Source: Jaltomata sinuosa (taxonomy: Eukaryota > Streptophyta > Magnoliopsida > Solanales > Solanaceae). Taken from it: a stretch of DNA of 64,000 nt. The notes beneath the pieces are model-generated. The model had not been told where the DNA came from and did no database searches. It worked only from the letters and a program-made list of their open reading frames with translations. Shown in pieces: positions 57,560-64,000 of the stretch. The position numbers and the translations under genes were made by a program. The stretch lies in the NCBI GenBank assembly GCA_003996215.1, contig QJPP01000027.1, positions 496,001 to 560,000 of the forward strand, given 5' to 3'. Each line of letters starts with the position of its first letter. Position 1 is the first letter of the stretch.

Positions 57560-58455
57560 GGACGATGGCGGGGTGTTATGATTTAGAGGGAGGATTCACA
57601 TCCCTCGGGTTGATGACTTGATACAGAATGTGTTGATAGAAGCTCATAGTTCATGGTACTCAATTCATCCCAGCGTAACCAAAATGTATTGAGACTTGAG
57701 GCGACTTTATTGGTGGCCTGGGATGAAGAAGGACATAGCGGAATGTGTGTCTAAGTGTCAAAATTGTCAGCATGTAAATTATGAGCATTAAAGGCCTGCA
57801 GGATTGCTTCAAAGGATGCCCATTCCCAAGTGGAAGTGGAAAATGATAGTCATGGACTTTGTGGTGGGTCTTTCTAAGACTTTGGGAAAGTATGACTCTA
57901 TTTGGGTCATCGTGGACAGGCTAACCAAATCAGTTCATTTCATTTTGATTAGGGTGGATTACAATTCCCAGTAATTGGCCAAGATTTACGTCAAGGAGAT
58001 AGTGAGATTGCATGCGGTGCCACTCTCCATCATTTCAGACAGAGGTATGTAGTTTACTTCTAAGTTCTGGGGCAAGTTAAACAAAGAGTTAGGCACCCAA
58101 TTCACTTTTAGAACAACTTTTCATCCTCAGACGGATGGTCGGTCAGAGAGGATGATTCAAGTGTTGGAGGACATGCCAAGAGCATGTGCGATCGATTTTA
58201 GGGGCCATTGGGATCAGTTTTTACCGTTGTTTGAATTTTTATACAACAACAACTATCACTCCAATGTTGACATAGAACCATTCGAGGAACTTAATGGAAG
58301 GGGATGTAGATCACCCATATGGTGGTTCGAGGCATGTGATGTGAAACCTTTGGGCGTTGACTTGGTGAAGAAAGCTCAGGAAAATGTGTTTATTCAAACC
58401 AAGTTACTGGCAGCCCAGAGCAGGCAAAAGAGTATGTGGATCGCAAGGTAAGGGA
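57560..58455 (+). pseudogene. Chromovirus 2 integrase
   Basis: YWWPGMKKDIAECVSKCQNCQ (zinc-binding region), VMDFVVGLSKT with the first Asp, IISDRGM with the second, and HPQTDG with the Glu region nearby can be read. TAG or TAA replaces Gln at several places (for example after NSQ near 57972 and in RGM-x-FTSKF near 58050). The last open part is 58152-58451. Confidence 0.9.
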
Positions 58456-58950
58456 CATGACATTTCAGGTTGGTGAACAGGTTCTATTGAAGGTGTCACC
58501 AGTGAAAGGGGTAATGTGGTTTGGTAAGAGGGGTAAGCTTAGCCCTCGGTATATCAGTCCATTTAAGGTTCTCAAGATTGTAGGGCCAGTAGCTTACATG
58601 TAGCATTGCTGCCCAGTTTTTCCAGAGTTTATCTATTTTCCATGTATCCATGTAATAAAGATACCATGGGGATGGGGAGTATATCATCAAATAGGATTTG
58701 GTCTTGTTAGATAAGGAGCTTCAGTATAAGAAGGAGCCAGTTGCTATTTTTGATTGGAATGTCGAAGTTGCGAATGAAGGAAATCAAATCAGTAAAGGTT
58801 CAATGGAAGCATCATCCAGTTGAGGAAGCCACTTAGGAAATCGAGAAGGATATGCAGGACAAGTACCCTCACTTGGTTGAGGATTCAGGTACTACCTTTT
58901 TCTTCTTTTTATCTAATCTTTTTCAGGTTTGATCATTCGAGAATGAACGA
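58456..58950 (+). pseudogene. Chromovirus 2 integrase C-terminus and chromodomain
   Basis: FQVGEQVLLKVSPVKGVMWF starts the C-terminal core near 58465. The chromodomain near 58790-58890 reads SVKVQWKHHPVEEAT, then a TAG in place of the conserved Trp codon, then EIEKDMQDKYPHL. Same order and spacing to the 3' LTR as chromovirus 1. Confidence 0.88.
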
Positions 58951-58969
58951 TGGGTAAATTAGTATATGT

Positions 58970-61425
58970 TGTAATGACCCTTCCCATTGTTATGGGTGAA
59001 CTATTCATGCAAAGAAGAAGGTTAGAAAACCTTTGGGTTGGGGAGTTGAAAATTTTGGGCTAGGCTAGTCTCGGATGAATTCTAAGCAAGGTAAGGTCTA
59101 GGGCAATCCAGGAAAGGATTGGGTAAAATATCTCAGGTTGAGCTAGATTTCCTTTTAGCTAAGACGTTAAGAATCCATAGGACTTTTCAGAAGTGAATGC
59201 GAGTGAGTAGAACTCCCGGTATCGAACTTCACGTACAGGGGTTGGTCTGGAGTATTCAGGGGTGAAGGCGTGTTGTGAATTGGGCAAAACTAGGAGAAAT
59301 CCTGAGTTTTTGTTCTGTGTAAACTGCTATAGAGGGTGACACACTGCTACAACAATGACCGCTATAATGGAGAAATTCCTGCTACAATAGAAGTCAAGGT
59401 AGTGAACCTCGCTATAGCGGGCGAGTTCTGCTAGGGTAGTGCCGCTATAGCAAAATAGGACTTCTATAGCGGAATAAGTCACAGTAAATGCAGAAACATC
59501 ACCAAAAATGTTAAGAAATTCTCAAGAACATTTTGGAGAAAGGCTGAGGCAATTTGGGTGATTCTCCTTCTGATTTTCATCAAGTTTCATCCTAAAGGTA
59601 AGTATTTTACTCCCTAACTTAGTACTTCAATTTTTATACCTTAGAAATGTTAGTTACAGATAGTAAGGAGGGTTTGGCTTGACCTAAGATGGAAAATCTT
59701 GTGTAACAAGGAATGTGGGTATAGAAAACCTTGGGTTTTGTGTATAAACTGCTTAATTCATGTTTTAATATCGTAATTTGCTAGTGTAACCATAAAAATG
59801 GTAGTTCTAGGTGAATTATTGGTGGGGAATCCCTAGGTGGAATGATCATGAGTTTGTCCTGGGGTTGGGATTAAGGTATAATCCACGGATAATTAGGCCA
59901 TCTTTGGTTGATTTTGTATTTATGTGTTTGTTTTAGACCAAGAAAAAGCTAAAGCTTCACAAAAAGGGAAAGCTTAGGTTCGGTAGAGCATTCACGCTTA
60001 ATTCGAGGTAGGTGATGGTTGATTATTTCCTATTTACGTTATGTGTGTATGTTAACTATTACATTAGCGTTGCCTGTATATTTCATGTCTTAGGGAATAG
60101 AATAATGAATGTCAATGATATCTGGTTGTCAATATGGTGGAATGAACTTGTCAATACTTGTCGATTTTAAAAGTGTGGTTGTGTTCATTGTGATGGATTG
60201 TTGTGATGTTTGTGACATTTGGTTGGCTCGAGTACCATGCCTGGTATGGGATACATATATTGGCTGGCTTGGTTATCACACCTAGTACAAGTTCTATTAT
60301 AATTGGCTCGGGTACTACGCCTGGTACAGGTTCTATTATGGTTGGCTCGGGTACCACGCCTGGTACAGGTTCTATTATAGTTGGCTCGGGTACCACGCCT
60401 GGTACATATGTGATTGTGTTTCAGTTCGCTTGTTCCATAAGTGGACCAAATTTGTCCTTATGATGTAATTATTGCTTATTGGTCCTTGAGTGGCCAGGTG
60501 GTTGGGTTTAAATACTGGGTTGGTTCTTGTGTAGATCGGATTGCATGTTGAACACGGTCGATGTCATCTTAGGGATCCTTGGGTTATCCGGGTTACTTGA
60601 ATGGCGTATAGCATCGCATAACTACAAGAGAACATGGATTTAGCTACAAAATTTATTGGTAATCCCTAGCTAATTCATCACTAAAAAGCTCTTAGCTAAT
60701 TGAAATTTCATATAATCCATTACTAATCCATAGCTAAATAGTATTAGCATGGGATTTTTGTTGTTTATCTACGAAATTTTATTCGTCACTAATTTCATAT
60801 TTTCTAGTAGTGGAATATATTATTGTTGTTGTAGTTTTTGACCTGTTTCATGTAGCTGGTAAGTCAGGTTGATGACTGAGAGTATGGGTTATATGGGTTA
60901 TATTTGTTGACTTGTTTACACATGTATTGTCCTGCTTTACTAAGTTTTAGTTAAGTGTTCATATTTTGTATATTGGAGCTGACCAATGATCCTACCAGTA
61001 CACTGTTATTTCTATGTACTGATATTGCACTTACATTTCTTTTATTGAGACATAGCATATTCTGATGGCGGTTGTGTGACCTCAGCTATGACACGAGTGT
61101 TATCTGAATCCAAGGGTGAGCTACTTCTTCCGGGCTACCATGGATTCGTCTATCCTTTCTAGTCCATTGTTCAAACTAAGACTACTATTATTTTGGGATT
61201 GCATCCCCGTATTCTAGAATTGTTACATGTTTTGGTACTCAACTTTCAGAATCTAGGGATTATTTCCGCAGGGATTCTTGTTATTTACTTTTTAGATGTG
61301 AATCTTAGTTTTTTCAATGCAAATAGGTTTTAACTGCTTAGTTTCATTAAGTATTGACTTGGGTATTTGGTTCTCCCATCGGGGATTTATTATGGGTGCC
61401 ACTCATGGAAGTTTAGGTCGTGACA
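58970..61425 (+). repeat. 3' LTR of chromovirus 2 with MITE
   Basis: 2456 bp including a MITE of about 194 bp at 60620-60813. It starts TGTAATGACCC after the GATGGGTAAATTAGTATATG junction and ends GTCGTGACA. Palindrome cluster at about 59325-59475 and five minisatellite units at 60220-60406. Confidence 0.95.
60620..60813. mobile_element. Second copy of the CACTA-type MITE
   Basis: Clearly related to 31698-31889 along its whole length (GCTAATTCATCACTAAAAAG, then TTAGCATGGGATTTTTGTTG). The ends are slightly eroded: ACTACAAGAGAAC lacks its first C, while TTTTCTAGTAGTG is kept. The 5' LTR at 38130-38150 lacks it, giving an empty site. Confidence 0.88.
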
Positions 61426-61430
61426 CATTA

Positions 61431-61865
61431 ACTTTTGTCTTTTTTTGCATATGCATACTAAGTAGGCATCACATAAACTGACTCTGATGTACACCCCTTC
61501 ATAATTTGATTTTCTAAGTTCTTGAGATCCCGATATACGTTCACATAATCAAGGTCAAATAGAACATAGTTCTAGATGTTGTTAATTGTGGCACTGAAAG
61601 TAAGTTTTTCTTCATACCAGGAACATGATAGACATTTTGAAGTGACATATGGTTGGCTCCTTCTTGAAGAGAAACTATCGTCTTACCAATATGAGCTATC
61701 AATAATCTTGAATTATTAGTTGTCACCACAAATCATCTTCCCTTGTACACTGACGGGTTCTATAACTTTTGTTTATCACCTGACATATGATTTGCACAAC
61801 CTAAATCAATAATCCAGTCATTTCATGATTAATTGATTCAAATATCATCGTTGGAAGTGTAAAAC
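61431..61865 (-). pseudogene. Copia C protease block
   Basis: Minus strand shows WIID-x-GCANHMSGDK near 61785-61825, then LLIAHIGKTIVS and LQNVYHVPGMKKNLLSVPQL (61541-61729), then in another frame VNVYRDLK and ESVYVM. This is the protease to GAG-pre-integrase stretch of copia and continues at 36562 once chromovirus 2 is removed. Confidence 0.87.
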
Positions 61866-64000
61866 TGTAACACCTTAAACTTTCGGGATAAGATTTGAAC
61901 CATTCTAAGTATGTCATTAGATCCGAACCCAATGAATTTTATTGTACCTAGGTATTGAGATTAATCCTTAAGTGTGGGAAGTGCTTTCGATATGCATTAA
62001 GGTTATAAGGAACCTCACACAAAGTTAAGTTGAAAGCTTTTCCACTAATTAAGTTTTCATATAGGTTAACAAGAGTCAACATCAAACGAGCATTCCTCCT
62101 ATCAAATTAAAGGTTTTTGAACCTTCTTTCTAGTGCCAGTGACAGTTTGTCAATCAAATTATGGAACAAAAATATATGGGCATTTTAGTAAGGCACTATC
62201 CAAAGGCGATGATGGAGGGCACACGACACACTTAAGACTCTGCATTGGAGGCGACACACAGCTGTTGAAGAATTTCAGAACGATGACAAAATGACCCTTG
62301 AGTGCTATGTGAGGTGCTACACGCCTCTAGAAAGGCGATACAGGACTCGCATCATGCCCCTAGATTAGAGCTATGGGGTGAGTGGCGTGCCTAATGTATT
62401 CAAGGCGTAATATTATCTTCCAACATCGTCTAATTAAGGGAAATCTAGTCCTTTCCCCCCAAAAAATGCCCTAGAATGAATATTAAATCTCCAAAAACAT
62501 TCAAACACTAAGTTTTATTGATCAAATATTCTCTCAACTCCTCTTCCAAAGCTCCAAAGTCAGAAATCTCCTCAAGCAAAGTCTAAGGCTCTCCGAGAAT
62601 TCTCTCCGTCTCAGGATACCATAGTGAGGGAAATTTGTTCTTTCTCATGCCCTACTATCTAAAAAGCTTAGTTTTGAAAGGTTAAAGTTAGGGTTTTTTA
62701 CCCAAAGTATCTCGATTTTAATTTCTTACAATTTGAGATGATTATTGTAGAATTCTAGTTATTAAAAGTGTTGAATACCATATTATTGTGTTTATTCTTT
62801 CATTGAATTCCATGGTTCATGCCTTGTTCCAATTCTATGGATCTCATTAGTTATTTTATGATCCTTAAATGCATATTTTGTGATGTTGTTATTATACAAT
62901 TCGTTTTCATGAGAAAGTGTGTTAGAGTTTCAAAGCTTGTATTTCATAAAATGTCTCAAGTCAAGTATTTTAAGCTTTCAGAAATGATTTTGAAAATATG
63001 AATGTTCCATATTAAGAATCCAGTCAGCATAGTTTGCAAAGTGTTAAAGCATCAAGATCAACCATCAATTATTTCATATAGAAATTGAGCATAATTAAAG
63101 CTCCCATTATCCTTATATGAATTTGAGGGAAAAGCTCACCAATATACTTTTAGTATAATTATGAGCACTATAGTTTTTGAAGGATTATTTAACATCGAGA
63201 TTGATAAGGGTTTAGATAATCCAAGCCCTAAAACTATGTATGCCAGCGTAGAATAGGATCATTCTGCAAGTTCAAGTGACTCCTCTTTTAGATCAAAAGA
63301 GGCTTAGTATGGATCCATAGTTTCAGTTTCATCCTATACCACAGCAAGGTGTAGGACAGCTCTCCCAACTGGGTCAGAGGTTGGACACTGTGTTCTCACA
63401 TAGTGTATGTCGGTTATAAGAAACTTCCCAAGAGAAAATAAAGTTACTTTCAATATTTATATTTGGCATATAGCCTTCTGTTTTACAAAGTGTTTTATGA
63501 CTTAGTTGCATACATATGTTTAGCATACTTCATACATTTGATACTTCCGTTATTCATTTATGTTGTTCTCATATTCAATGTTGTACTTCAGTTGATCAGT
63601 TATGTTAGAATTATTTCTACTCAACTTTATTACATCACATATATTTCATGATTGTGCCATTTGGTGCTGCATCATTTCATAATACAGGTTCAGGTACTAA
63701 GATCCATCATCAGGGGCATCCCTAGATTTTTCTCATCCTTAACTTTGGTGAGACCTCTTTACTTTCAAAGGACTCCAGTTAGTCTTGATTAGTTCTTTAG
63801 TTCATTTTAGGAGTATAAAGGTAGCTCGAGGCCTTGTCCCGATAGACTATTTCTATTCTTTATGTTAGAGGCTTCATTAGACAAGCTTGTAAAGTATCGG
63901 ATATTCCAAGTATTTTTAGTCAATTTATGCATTGAAATTCTATAAATATGTTTGATTTTATTTTCAAAGTTAGTTATGCTCATTAATTTAAAGCTTTCGC
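61866..64000 (+). repeat. Probable gypsy-type LTR, continuing past window
   Basis: TGTAACACCTTAAACTTTCGGG at 61866 abuts the end of copia C homology and resembles the TGTAACACCCC start of other plant gypsy LTRs. A pyrimidine-rich leader-like stretch (62525-62640, CTCTCAACTCCTCTTCC), a region with GGTGTAGGACAGCTC, and the segment GGTAGCTCGAGGCCTTGTCC (63820) fit LTRs of that type. No LTR end, primer site or coding seen before 64000. Confidence 0.55.

Larger units (their letters stand above)
36563..61425 (+). mobile_element. Complete chromovirus (chromovirus 2) hosting a CACTA element
   Basis: Starts TGTAACGACCC at 36563 and ends GTCGTGACA at 61425, with perfect duplications CATTA at 36558-36562 and 61426-61430. 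Its 5' LTR is 36563-38722 plus 53786-53812, interrupted by a CACTA element. The interior is 53813-58969 and the 3' LTR 58970-61425. Without its insertions it is about 9.6 kb, the size of chromovirus 1, and carries the same gene order. Frames are broken by many stops, and catalytic changes are visible (protease Asp to Tyr, knuckle Cys to Tyr). It lies within copia C, whose frame continues on both sides. Confidence 0.97.
31098..61865 (-). mobile_element. Copia C, fragmented by several nested insertions
   Basis: Minus-strand copia homology in four ordered blocks: protease (61431-61865), GAG-pre-integrase and integrase (35768-36562), a short linker (31890-31933) and linker plus RT start (31098-31697). 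Gaps between blocks are filled by chromovirus 2, a 3.8-kb insertion and a MITE. The coding order continues correctly across each insertion. Both ends are lost: RT is cut at the Athila junction, and gag is replaced by the gypsy LTR at 61866. Confidence 0.88.

Noticed and set aside
63463..63651. 62-residue hydrophobic frame
   Set aside because: Within the probable gypsy LTR; chance frame in AT-rich DNA.

Overview
The window is a block of plant repeat DNA in which transposable elements sit inside other transposable elements. I found no convincing host gene, tRNA, rRNA or CRISPR array. The element types are Ty1/copia, Ty3/gypsy chromovirus, Athila, CACTA, Helitron-like and LINE with a DUF4283-type ORF1. 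They point to a flowering plant. The style of the LINE ORF1 and of the chromovirus LTRs suggests Solanaceae, but that is inference.

Layout, left to right. Bases 1-2491 are the 5' part of a minus-strand copia element with a completely open gag-protease-integrase frame that runs off the window; it looks like the youngest element here. Bases 2492-7740 are AT-rich DNA with weak remnants. Bases 7740-8430 are a plus-strand LINE ORF1 fragment cut by an Athila-type gypsy element (8431 to about 31044). That Athila keeps gag and protease but has lost reverse transcriptase, RNase H and integrase. Its 5' LTR is split by a decayed minus-strand copia (about 9600-15885), which is itself split by a solo chromovirus LTR (10868-13073, target duplication GTATG). 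Its internal region is split by a complete minus-strand chromovirus with C-terminal chromodomain (18407-27844, target duplication TTCAT).

From about 31098 to 61865 lies another minus-strand copia, broken into pieces by a 192-bp CACTA-type MITE (31698-31889, duplication ATA), an unclassified 3.8-kb AT-rich insertion with a Helitron-like segment, and a second complete chromovirus (36563-61425, duplication CATTA). The 5' LTR of that chromovirus is interrupted by a 15-kb CACTA-type element (38723-53782, duplication GTG). The CACTA element carries a 9-kb non-autonomous LTR element (42928-51962) with 3.4-kb LTRs and a 2.3-kb non-coding interior. The 3' LTR of the second chromovirus holds a second copy of the MITE. 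The last 2.1 kb begin another gypsy-like LTR.

How the parts relate. The chromoviruses, the solo LTR and the non-autonomous element share LTR ends, the initiator-Met primer site (seen in the three that keep an interior), a common polypurine/3' junction and two kinds of LTR-internal repeat: a 12-bp palindrome CCGCTATAGCGG in clusters and a roughly 39-bp minisatellite with a GGTACC core. This fits an autonomous/non-autonomous pair, the large coding-free element being copied by chromovirus proteins. Both chromovirus copies are now dead, mostly through in-frame CAG-to-TAG changes.
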